From Pseudomonadaceae bacterium (GTDB lineage: Bacteria > Pseudomonadota > Gammaproteobacteria > Pseudomonadales > Azotimanducaceae): a DNA stretch of 64,000 nt. Shown in pieces: positions 17,377 to 25,197 of the stretch. Made by a program: the position numbers and the translations under genes. The stretch covers positions 496,001 to 560,000 of the forward strand of contig JANSXA010000003.1 of assembly GCA_024743175.1 (NCBI GenBank), written 5' to 3'. Position 1 is the stretch's first letter. The number at the start of each line of letters is the position of its first letter. The notes under the pieces were generated by a model. That model was not told where the DNA came from, did no database searches, and saw nothing but the letters and a program-made list of their open reading frames with translations.

Positions 17377-18054
17377 TTAGATGCCGTACAGGGCTTTCAG
17401 GTGCGCCATGAAACCCGCTTGGTCAGCAGCTGCGTCAGCGCGAATGGTTTGCACATGGGGTCGCGTTTCCATGCGCGCGCAATAATCATCCAGACCGGGT
17501 ACGTCAGATAACGGATCTCTGCCGAGAAACTTGTTGCCGACGCTGCGCACTACAGGCAGATTCAGAATTGCGGCGATATCAGCCAGCGTGAATTGATCGC
17601 CGAAAGCAAATGAGTTGAAATCTGACAGCTTCGCCAGCGCAGGCACTGCCTTATTGATGTTGTTCTCAAACTCCTGCAGGGCTTGAGGTTCTGGTTCGAC
17701 ACCACCGAGCAGGTTTGGGATCAGACGGCGGGCGACCAGTTCAAAATAGAGTTCAATAAATTGTGAAAGCTCCTGCACTTTAGCAATGCCAAACGCTGAA
17801 TCAGGCAGCAGTGAAGGTGTCGGAAAAGCACGTTCAATGTATTCCACAATGGCACGTGACTCACTGATAAAGCCTTCTTCAGTCTCAAGTGCAGGTACTT
17901 TGCCTAACGGGCTCTTATCGAGATATTCGGGTTTGTACTTTGGTCCCACACCGGTGTACGACAGCACCTCCTCAAACTCAATGCCTTTTTCGAGCAACGC
18001 GAGTTTAGGTACGTTGTAATAGTTACTGGAAGAAAATCCGTGCAGTTTGAGCAA
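17377..18054 (-). CDS. Glutathione S-transferase family protein
   Basis: A GST with an N-terminal thioredoxin-fold domain and an all-helical C-terminal domain. LKLHGFSSSNYYNVPKLALLEKG is the typical first strand and helix, SPLGKVPALE holds the cis-Pro and SESRAIVEYIE the Glu/Ser glutathione contacts. FGDQFTLADIAAIL is the conserved N-capping block of the C-terminal domain. The open frame reaches an ATG at 18117, but family proteins begin near LKLHGFS, so I choose TTG at 18054 with GAGG about ten bases upstream. It is the first gene of the minus-strand set that leads through two PhyH genes and the amine oxidase, and it is divergent from the D-aminoacylase-like gene. Confidence 0.85.
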   Translation of the reverse strand: MLKLHGFSSSNYYNVPKLALLEKGIEFEEVLSYTGVGPKYKPEYLDKSPLGKVPALETEEGFISESRAIVEYIERAFPTPSLLPDSAFGIAKVQELSQFIELYFELVARRLIPNLLGGVEPEPQALQEFENNINKAVPALAKLSDFNSFAFGDQFTLADIAAILNLPVVRSVGNKFLGRDPLSDVPGLDDYCARMETRPHVQTIRADAAADQAGFMAHLKALYGI

Positions 18055-18177
18055 TTTATCAGCCTCGTCGGTTGAAGGAAATGGAGCAGGCAGCTGCTTT
18101 TTGATACTGCATAGCATGCCAGCGAACGCGTGGCGTTAACAGCGTCCTGGAATTGCGCGCTTGATGCGAGCTGCATG

Positions 18178-18206
18178 TTGACACCATGGAAGTTAATGTC
18201 ACCTTA
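18178..18206 (+). promoter_or_regulatory. Possible sigma70 promoter for the D-aminoacylase-like gene
   Basis: A perfect TTGACA at 18178-18183 is followed after 17 bases by ACCTTA (18201-18206), a poor -10 match. It lies about 80 bases before the chosen ATG in the divergent spacer. TGACA and TGTCA within the same stretch form an inverted repeat that could be an operator. Confidence 0.3.
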
Positions 18207-18288
18207 TTGCCAGCGCACTTGTGGTTGCCCTAAGATTCAACGGCCTGTCGGGGCAAAGCGCTCGATTATTTGGAATTGCGGGACATTA

Positions 18289-20046
18289 ATGATGCATGAC
18301 ATTCGCATAAAAAACGGACTGGTTTATGACGGTAGCGGGGCAGATGCCTGCCACGCAGACGTTGCGGTTAAAGACGGTCTCATAGCCGCCGTTGGCGAGG
18401 CGGCAACCGCTAAGGCCAAGCGCGAGATTGATGCTGATGGCGCGATTGTGACGCCTGCCTGGGTAGACATTCACACCCACTATGACGGTCAGGTCACCTG
18501 GGATAGCGACATGAATCCTTCTGCCAGTCATGGTGTGGGCACCATCGTCATGGGCAACTGTGGCGTCGGATTTGCGCCGGTGGCACCGGATGGTCAACAG
18601 GCATTGATAGAACTGATGGAAGGTGTGGAAGATATTCCCGGTACCGCGTTGTACGAAGGTATGCCCTGGGGCGCCTGGCAGACTTATCCGGAATACCTCG
18701 ATTTCCTCAGCGGCCGGGAATACGCCCTTAACATTTCATCTCTGGTGGCTCATGGCGCTGTGCGTAACTACGTAATGGGTGAGCGTGGCCGCACCAACGA
18801 AGCAGCAACCGAAGGTGATCTGGCAGAAATGGGAGAGATTGTCGAAGAAGCTCTGCGCGCAGGCGCGGTGGGTTTTTCAACATCCCGCATTCTGGGACAC
18901 CGCTCAATACAAGGTGAGCCGGTGCCCGGCACGTTTGCCAACGATGCGGAAGTTATGGTGATTGCACAGGCCTTAAAACGCGCAGGCAAAGGCCTGTTTC
19001 AGATCATTCCCTCCAGCACCTTGGGTCCTGGTCGCCCTGAATTCAGCGAGCACACATCGCTGGAGCAGGAAATAGACCTGATCAGTCGCGTCAGCAAACA
19101 AAGTGGCCGGCCAGCCACATTTACGCTTTTTCAGATAGATGACTGGTCGGATAAGTGGCGCGAGGCCATCGACAGGGTGAAAGCCGGCAACGCAGGCGGC
19201 GCTCAGGTGTTCCCGCAGGTAGGCAGCAGACCCACAGGCCTTGTGCTCAGCATGCAGACCTACCACAACTGGATGTTGAAACCCTCTTACCAGAAACTGA
19301 AATCACTGCCTGCCAACGAACGTATTAAGGCCATGCAGAATCCGCAAGTGAAAAACGCCATTTTGCGCGAAGAAAACTATGTAGAAGGTGTTCCTGTCGG
19401 GTCCATGGAGTTTGGTATCTGTCATGCCGAGTTGAACATGGCCAACACATTCGTATTGAAGAGTGACAGCACCTATGAACCGCGGCAGGAAGACAGCGTC
19501 GCGTCTCTGGCGGATGGCACCAACCAGACTCCGGAAGCCTGGCTTTATGATTACCTGACCGAAGATGAAAACAACATGGTCATCGTGTTTTTTACCAACT
19601 ACTCAGACTATAACCTCGATGCTGTGCGTGAGATGCAGATGGACGATGCCACTGTGACCGGATTGTCCGATGCAGGCGCTCATGTTTCGCTGATATTTGA
19701 TGCAGTGAACCCAACCTATCAGCTGAGCTACTGGACACGTGACCGTAAGCGTGGGGAAACGTTACCTCTGGCACATGTTATTCATCGGGCCACCCGGAAA
19801 AATGCAAAACTCTTTGGTTTTAGCGATCGGGGATTGATCAAACCCGGCATGAAAGCGGACATCAACGTCATTGATTACCCGAATCTACGTCTTGGAGATC
19901 TGCACATAGCAAAAGATCTGCCGGCTGGCGGTATCCGTATCCTCCAGGATGCAAAAGGCTATGTTGCGACCCTGATCAACGGCGTGCCCACGCGACTTAA
20001 CGACGCTGACACCGGCGCAAGGCCTGGACGTCTGCTTCGCAGTTAG
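18289..20046 (+). CDS. N-acyl-D-amino-acid deacylase family amidohydrolase
   Basis: A metal-dependent amidohydrolase of 585 residues related to D-aminoacylases and dihydroorotase-like enzymes. The first metal motif is VDIHTHYDGQ, HGVGTIVMGNCGVGFAPV is diagnostic for the D-aminoacylase branch, SDAGAHVSLIFD carries the late catalytic Asp, and the C-terminal GLIKPGMKADINVIDYPN is the small beta-sandwich closing block. The open frame begins at 18130, but the first 53 residues are unlike the family; the ATG pair at 18289/18292 after GCGGGAC is the likely start. No signal peptide. Members hydrolyse N-acyl-D-amino acids or other amides; many in this long branch are uncharacterised. It is convergent with the CoA transferase gene. 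Confidence 0.9.
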   Translation: MMHDIRIKNGLVYDGSGADACHADVAVKDGLIAAVGEAATAKAKREIDADGAIVTPAWVDIHTHYDGQVTWDSDMNPSASHGVGTIVMGNCGVGFAPVAPDGQQALIELMEGVEDIPGTALYEGMPWGAWQTYPEYLDFLSGREYALNISSLVAHGAVRNYVMGERGRTNEAATEGDLAEMGEIVEEALRAGAVGFSTSRILGHRSIQGEPVPGTFANDAEVMVIAQALKRAGKGLFQIIPSSTLGPGRPEFSEHTSLEQEIDLISRVSKQSGRPATFTLFQIDDWSDKWREAIDRVKAGNAGGAQVFPQVGSRPTGLVLSMQTYHNWMLKPSYQKLKSLPANERIKAMQNPQVKNAILREENYVEGVPVGSMEFGICHAELNMANTFVLKSDSTYEPRQEDSVASLADGTNQTPEAWLYDYLTEDENNMVIVFFTNYSDYNLDAVREMQMDDATVTGLSDAGAHVSLIFDAVNPTYQLSYWTRDRKRGETLPLAHVIHRATRKNAKLFGFSDRGLIKPGMKADINVIDYPNLRLGDLHIAKDLPAGGIRILQDAKGYVATLINGVPTRLNDADTGARPGRLLRS

Positions 20047-20082
20047 CACCCTTACCTAAAAGGTTAATACCCGGTACTAGCT

Positions 20083-21258
20083 TCAGCTGATGGTGCCATC
20101 GTTGATCAGTTTTTCGATGCGATCGTTATCTACTGAGAAAGATGTCAGGACCTGGCGTGTGTGCTGGCCATGATCCGGGCTGGGTGCACCTGGTGTCAGT
20201 GGCTCGCCACCAAATCGGGGTGGTGCTTTCACGACCCGCATGGAGCCCATAAGGGGATGGTCTATAATCTCAACGGATCCGTTTACCTTCAGTTGCTCCT
20301 GCGCGAGCACTTCGTCTTTATCCAGACATCGGGCGCAGGGGACGTCCGCTGCCTCCATTTTGGCAATTACTTCTTCGGTGGTGTATTTCAGATATTCCGC
20401 TGCCACCAGCGATTTGAACACGTCGATGTTGGCGACCAGCTTTTCCATGCTGTTAAATCGTTCGTCAACCAGCAGATGTTCCAGCCCCATGGCAATGAGG
20501 GAACGCATCTGCATGTCAGCTGTACCTGCAGAAATTGTCACCGCACTGTCTTTAGTCACGTTCAAATCATAAAGAATGTCGATCAGCAACGGCTGCGGTG
20601 CCACATCTTCGTCGAGCAGGGTATGGTTCTGGAATCCATCCGGAAAAATAAAAAACAATGCGGCATCTAACATGGACAAATCGATGTGCTGGCCTTCGCC
20701 AGTTTTTTCCCGCAGAAACAGTGCACTGGTGACCGCCTGACAAGCGGTGTATGCGGTGATCTTGTCACAGATCAGCGAGCGAAAAAACGCGGGTTCTTCT
20801 TTTCCCTGGGTCGCGGTGATGCCAGATTGCGCCTGAATAATTGGATCGTAGGCGGGAGATTTACTTTTTGGACCCGTGGTCCCGAATCCTGAAATTGCGG
20901 TGTAGATCAGCCGTGGGTTCAGTGCTCGCAGTGCTTCACTGCCTAAGCCGTGTTTGTCCATGACCCCAGGCCGGAAATTGTGAATGACCACGTCTACGGT
21001 AGGTATCATTTCCTGGATCAAGGCTTGACCGGTCTCGGTGGTGATGTCGATACGAATAGCCTCTTTGCCGCGGTTACAGTTGGCAAACAGAGACGAAATT
21101 CCGCCTTTGCTTGCGCCGATGTAACGCATCGGGTCACCGGCATTGAGCGGTTCAACCTTGATGACCCGCGCGCCTTGCTCGCACATTTGCATAGCCGCAA
21201 ACGACGCTGTGATCATGGTGGAAAATTCCAGGACGGTAACGCCTTCAAGTGGCCTCAT
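20083..21258 (-). CDS. CaiB/BaiF CoA-transferase (family III)
   Basis: A family III CoA-transferase that moves CoA between carboxylic acids, or an acyl-CoA racemase of the same fold. LEGVTVLEFSTMITASFAAMQ is the usual N-terminus, VIKVEP and NRGKEAIRIDI follow, and the catalytic Asp is in SPAYDPIIQAQSG. The length of 391 residues is normal. The frame opens with TTG at 21264, but ATG at 21258 has AAGGA at good spacing and begins with the family consensus, so I use it. It lies 38 bp downstream of the flavoprotein gene on the same strand. The acid substrate is unknown; an alpha-methylacyl-CoA racemase role is a possible alternative. Confidence 0.9.
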   Translation of the reverse strand: MRPLEGVTVLEFSTMITASFAAMQMCEQGARVIKVEPLNAGDPMRYIGASKGGISSLFANCNRGKEAIRIDITTETGQALIQEMIPTVDVVIHNFRPGVMDKHGLGSEALRALNPRLIYTAISGFGTTGPKSKSPAYDPIIQAQSGITATQGKEEPAFFRSLICDKITAYTACQAVTSALFLREKTGEGQHIDLSMLDAALFFIFPDGFQNHTLLDEDVAPQPLLIDILYDLNVTKDSAVTISAGTADMQMRSLIAMGLEHLLVDERFNSMEKLVANIDVFKSLVAAEYLKYTTEEVIAKMEAADVPCARCLDKDEVLAQEQLKVNGSVEIIDHPLMGSMRVVKAPPRFGGEPLTPGAPSPDHGQHTRQVLTSFSVDNDRIEKLINDGTIS

Positions 21259-21295
21259 AATCAATCCTTAACAGTTATCTGTGTTTTCAAAGTTT

Positions 21296-22513
21296 TTATA
21301 CTGCCAGACCCGCACTGTATCCCGATGACCAGGCCCATTGAAAGTTGAAACCGCCGAGGTGCCCGCTGACATCAAGTACCTCGCCGATAAAAAACAGGCC
21401 CGGGAGCTGCCTTGCGGCCATGGTTTTGGAGCTGATAGCGTCCGTTGATACGCCGCCCAGAGTGACTTCTGCAGTTCTGTAACCTTCACTGGCAGTGGGT
21501 TTCATAGGCCAATGTTGCAGTTGTTCTGCAACACGGCGTAATTGAGCATCTGCGATGTTGTCCAGGCGTTTGCCGTCCAGTTCCGGCCAGAACAATCTCA
21601 TCAGTTCGTTGACAAGGGATTTGGCCAACGCGTGGCTCAGAAATGTTTTTAAATGCGTTGCAGGCTGTGATGTTTTAGCGGTGAGCAACCATTGGCTGGC
21701 ATCTGTTTCCGGTAACAGGTTTACAACAACAACTTCCCCCGGATGCCAGTAATTGGAGATCTGCAGAATGCTGGGCCCGCTCAACCCCCGGTGGGTGAAC
21801 AGCATGTTCTCAACAAAAGCCTGTCCATTACAGGAAACCTCAACTTCGAGCGCCAGCCCTGACAAGCGCTCACACATACTTTTGGTCGAATCGTTAAACA
21901 TCAGTGGTACTAAGCCAGCGCGCCTGTCAATCAGGTCCAGACCAAACTGGCCGGCGATTTGATAGCCGAAGTCACTGCCCCCAAGCGTTGGAATCGAGAG
22001 GGCTCCAGTTGCTACGACCAGCGAGTCACAGTGATAGGTCACTGCGGTGTCTGCACGACTGAAGGTAATGTCGTAGCCATCGGACTCTGCAGCACCGGAC
22101 ACGTTGGATACATCGCAGCGGGTAAGTACATCTACGCCAACCTGCTGACACTCATCGAGCAGCAGTTTGACAATGTCTTTAGCTGAGTTCAGACAGAACA
22201 GCTGACCATGGCGGCGCTCTTCGTAAGGTATGCCATGGGATTCCACAAGCGCAATAAAATCCCAGGCGGTGTAGCGCTGCAAAGCCGCTTTTACGAAATG
22301 GGGATTGGTGCAGATGAAATTCTCCGGCGTGACATGGTAGTTGGTAAAATTACAGCGGCCCCCGCCAGACATGAGGATTTTTTTACCCACCTTGTTGGAT
22401 TTCTCCAGAACCAGAACTCTGCGTCCACGCTGAGCTGCGGTGATGGCGCACATCAGGCCTGCGGCACCTGCGCCGAGAATAATGACGTCGTAGTCAGGCA
22501 GATCTGATTGCAT
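21296..22513 (-). CDS. HI0933/YhiN family FAD-dependent oxidoreductase
   Basis: A flavoprotein of 405 residues of the HI0933 (YhiN, BaiN-like) family. The dinucleotide motif VIILGAGAAGLMCAITAAQRG is at residues 9-29, VLEKSNKVGKKILMSGGGRCNFTN is the family hallmark, and the C-terminal GGVSTDAISSKTMAAR and GEVLDVSGHLGGFNFQWAWSSG complete it. Substrates of most members are not known; some reduce unsaturated bile-acid intermediates. It is probably soluble. It starts with ATG 35 bp downstream of the small conserved gene on the same strand, and precedes the CoA transferase gene. Confidence 0.92.
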   Translation of the reverse strand: MQSDLPDYDVIILGAGAAGLMCAITAAQRGRRVLVLEKSNKVGKKILMSGGGRCNFTNYHVTPENFICTNPHFVKAALQRYTAWDFIALVESHGIPYEERRHGQLFCLNSAKDIVKLLLDECQQVGVDVLTRCDVSNVSGAAESDGYDITFSRADTAVTYHCDSLVVATGALSIPTLGGSDFGYQIAGQFGLDLIDRRAGLVPLMFNDSTKSMCERLSGLALEVEVSCNGQAFVENMLFTHRGLSGPSILQISNYWHPGEVVVVNLLPETDASQWLLTAKTSQPATHLKTFLSHALAKSLVNELMRLFWPELDGKRLDNIADAQLRRVAEQLQHWPMKPTASEGYRTAEVTLGGVSTDAISSKTMAARQLPGLFFIGEVLDVSGHLGGFNFQWAWSSGYSAGLAV

Positions 22514-22548
22514 TTTTTATTTTCAGGCCATCTTCGGGTGAAGCGCAA

Positions 22549-22830
22549 TCAGCTCCTGCGGATGCGCACAACTTTCATGACTTCGATATCCATACCGGCC
22601 ACCTGCTCGATCTGTGGGTAGTAAGTGATATTGACCGGCGCGCCCTGTAGGCTGCGGTATTTTTTCTTGCGTCTGTATTTAAACGGCACGTCATAACCCT
22701 CCAGCATGAGCGTGTTCAGTACCCAATCGCCATCCTCGATTTCCCGTTGTACATGACTCACCACCTTGGCCTGATCCAATTGATTGAGCTGCTCGTTTTT
22801 CTGTAGAAGTTTGTCTACCTCAGATTTCAT
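22549..22830 (-). CDS. Small conserved protein of unknown function
   Basis: A 93-residue protein from ATG at 22830. The first half is a polar helix with coiled-coil character (VDKLLQKNEQLNQLDQAKVV), and the second half is basic with a KYRRKKKYRSL patch and predicted strands. No membrane segment or signal peptide. The open frame runs to 22974, but the extra residues have odd composition and would meet the divergent transglutaminase start. I do not recognise a named family. The basic patch suggests nucleic acid or membrane-surface contact, as inference only. It is 35 bp upstream of the HI0933-type gene. Confidence 0.65.
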   Translation of the reverse strand: MKSEVDKLLQKNEQLNQLDQAKVVSHVQREIEDGDWVLNTLMLEGYDVPFKYRRKKKYRSLQGAPVNITYYPQIEQVAGMDIEVMKVVRIRRS

Positions 22831-22973
22831 ATCGGTTGGGTTGTGGTGCGATTTCGCCTCATTATACGTAAAACAGGCGGCGACAGTGTCGCAAGATAAT
22901 CCCCGGCGCATGCATCTATTTCGGTTCGACTCCTTCACAATGGGCTGCCAAGTGAAAGAGCCTGGCCCGCGCA

Positions 22974-23834
22974 ATGCGTCGATTAAATATTACACACACG
23001 ACTACCTACAACTACTCAGCACCGGTGGCTTTTGGTCCCCATAAAATGCTGCTGCGTCCCCGTGTTGGCCACGACATAAGGATTGAGTCGTCCAGATTGG
23101 AGGTCTCACCCAACGTAGCCAGGCTGTTCTGGCATCGTGATGCCCAGGGAAATTCTGTAGCCATTGCAACGTTTGCCGGGCTTGGTGATCATCTCAGTAT
23201 CAGCAGCGAAGTTGTGGTGGAACACTACGAGGATGATCAGACTCTTCTGGAACTGGATATCGATGCGATAACCTACCCCTTTCAATATGATGCGATGGAA
23301 AGAGCTGAACTGTTTCCATACATGCAGCCGGTATTCACCCAGGCTGATGAAGAGGTTAGGGCGTGGGTGAAGTCGTTCTGGGTCGGGGGGCAGTCTCCTC
23401 AGACGTTTGAACTCATTGACCGCATCAATAAAACAGTGCACTCGCAGATCAGTTACATCGTCAGGGAAGAGTTCGGCGTACAGCGTCCATTCGATACGCT
23501 GCTTTCCGGTACTGGTTCCTGCCGGGATCTGGCGACACTTTTTCTGGAAGCTTGCCGCCACCTGGGTTTTGCGGCCCGTTTTGTCAGCGGCTATCTATAC
23601 GCCCCGGATCTCCCGGATGCAGCGGCTTCGACCCACGCCTGGGCGGAAGTTTATCTGCCTGGTGCGGGCTGGTGTGGTTTTGATCCAACAACTGGAAATA
23701 GAGTAGGCAGTGATCACATCGCGGTTGCTGTTGCTCGACATCCGGAAACCGTGCCGCCTGTGGCAGGCAGTTTTTCCGGCAACGCGCAATCGACGTTACA
23801 GGTGGAGGTCAAGCTCATTGCCCTCGATGGTTAG
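22974..23834 (+). CDS. Transglutaminase-like family protein
   Basis: A 286-residue protein with the bacterial transglutaminase N-terminal beta domain (THTTTYNYSAPVAFGPHKMLLRPR, residues 7-30) and a transglutaminase core in the second half. Catalytic residues are Cys183 in GTGSCRDLATLF, His in STHAWAEVYLP and Asp in WCGFDPTTG. Members of this group act as cysteine proteases or amidases rather than cross-linking enzymes, and often occur beside alpha-E and ATP-grasp proteins; none is present here. No signal peptide is seen. It is divergent from the small conserved gene and precedes the CYP153-type gene by 62 bp. Confidence 0.9.
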   Translation: MRRLNITHTTTYNYSAPVAFGPHKMLLRPRVGHDIRIESSRLEVSPNVARLFWHRDAQGNSVAIATFAGLGDHLSISSEVVVEHYEDDQTLLELDIDAITYPFQYDAMERAELFPYMQPVFTQADEEVRAWVKSFWVGGQSPQTFELIDRINKTVHSQISYIVREEFGVQRPFDTLLSGTGSCRDLATLFLEACRHLGFAARFVSGYLYAPDLPDAAASTHAWAEVYLPGAGWCGFDPTTGNRVGSDHIAVAVARHPETVPPVAGSFSGNAQSTLQVEVKLIALDG

Positions 23835-23896
23835 AATCAACCAGGCAAAAGTGTTAGGTTCTATCAAGCTTTAAATTCGATTGGGAGAACGGGGTT

Positions 23897-25144
23897 ATGA
23901 GCGAGTCAATACAAGTGTCCGAGCAGGCGTCTCTGGCGGATTTGAATCCGGCAGATCCAAAACTGTTCAGCGAAGAACGAATTCTGCCTTTCTTCAAACA
24001 GATGCGTGCAGAGCAACCTGTCCATTACTGTAAAGACAGTGCTTATGGTCCATTCTGGTCCGTGACCCGCTACAAAGACATCATGGCGGTGGACAAGAAT
24101 CACCAGGAGTTTTCATCAGATGCCCATTACGGCGGCATTATGATTGATGATGACATTGTGGGCGACGTCAACGGCGATTTCTTCGTGCAGAGCTTTATCA
24201 CCATGGATCCACCTGAGCACGGACCACAGCGCAAAGCGGTCAGCAAAATTGTTGCGCCGGGGAGTCTGGCCAGTTTTGAAGGACTGATCCGAGGCAGGAC
24301 TCAAACGTTACTTGATTCGTTGCCGGTGGGTGAAGAATTCGATTGGGTCGACAGTGTCTCTATTGAACTGACCACCATGATGCTGGCTTCACTGTTTGAT
24401 TTTCCTTTTGAAGATCGTCGCCTGCTGACGCGCTGGTCTGATGTGACCACCGCAGAAGCGGACTCACCCATAGTAGGCAGTCAGGAACAGCGCATTGCGG
24501 AACTGATGGAGTGTCTGGCCTACTTTAAACGTCTCAAAGAGGAGCGTCGAGACGGGCCGCCTAACTTCGATTTAGTCACCATGCTGGCACAGGACGCGGT
24601 GACGGCAGATCAGCCCGATTCACAGTTTCTGGGTAACCTGATGCTGCTGATTGTGGGTGGCAACGACACTACGCGGAATACCATGAGCGCGAGTATCAAT
24701 GCGTTCAATCAATTTCCGCAGCAACTGGAAATGCTTCGAGCACGCCCGGAACTGATCAATAACATGGTGTCTGAAGTAGTGCGCTGGCAGACCCCACTGT
24801 CGCACATGCGTCGCACTGCGGTTGTAGATACTCATATTGGTTCACAGCCGGTTAAGAAAGGTGACAAGGTGGTTATGTGGTATTACTCCGGCAATCGCGA
24901 TGAAACCGTTTTTACTGATGCGGATGCATTTGATATCACCCGTAAGAACGCGCGCAGCACAATTTCCTTTGGTTTTGGCCTGCATCGGTGTCTGGGTATG
25001 CGCCTGGCGGAAATGCAGATGCGCATCTTGTGGGAAGAAATTCTCCAGCGTTGGCAGCGTATTGAAATTGTCGGTGATGTTGAGCGTGTAGAGTCCAACT
25101 TTGTTAACGGTTATGCAAAAATGCCTGTGCGTATAGTGAGATAA
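23897..25144 (+). CDS. Cytochrome P450, CYP153-like (alkane/fatty-acid terminal hydroxylase)
   Basis: A soluble P450 of 415 residues. The I-helix LLIVGGNDTTRNTMS, the K-helix block SEVVRWQTPLSHMRRTA, the segment KKGDKVVMWYYSGNRDE and the haem loop SFGFGLHRCLGMRLAEMQ with Cys365 closely follow the CYP153 pattern, as do SIELTTMMLASLFDFPFEDRR and the C-terminus ESNFVNGYAKMPVRI. CYP153 enzymes hydroxylate the terminal carbon of medium-chain alkanes or fatty acids using ferredoxin and ferredoxin reductase. Those partner genes, usually adjacent, are absent here. The start is ATG after GGGAGAACGG. Family assignment is from remembered motifs, not a search. Confidence 0.9.
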   Translation: MSESIQVSEQASLADLNPADPKLFSEERILPFFKQMRAEQPVHYCKDSAYGPFWSVTRYKDIMAVDKNHQEFSSDAHYGGIMIDDDIVGDVNGDFFVQSFITMDPPEHGPQRKAVSKIVAPGSLASFEGLIRGRTQTLLDSLPVGEEFDWVDSVSIELTTMMLASLFDFPFEDRRLLTRWSDVTTAEADSPIVGSQEQRIAELMECLAYFKRLKEERRDGPPNFDLVTMLAQDAVTADQPDSQFLGNLMLLIVGGNDTTRNTMSASINAFNQFPQQLEMLRARPELINNMVSEVVRWQTPLSHMRRTAVVDTHIGSQPVKKGDKVVMWYYSGNRDETVFTDADAFDITRKNARSTISFGFGLHRCLGMRLAEMQMRILWEEILQRWQRIEIVGDVERVESNFVNGYAKMPVRIVR

Positions 25145-25197
25145 GGTCAAACTTGACGCGAGTCTCGCCCTGGCCGGGCAGCCAGTGCTGAAACAAC

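Noticed and set aside
18130-18288. N-terminal extension of the D-aminoacylase-like protein
   Set aside because: The extra 53 residues do not match the family, whose proteins start close to the ATG pair at 18289; the DNA fits a divergent promoter region.
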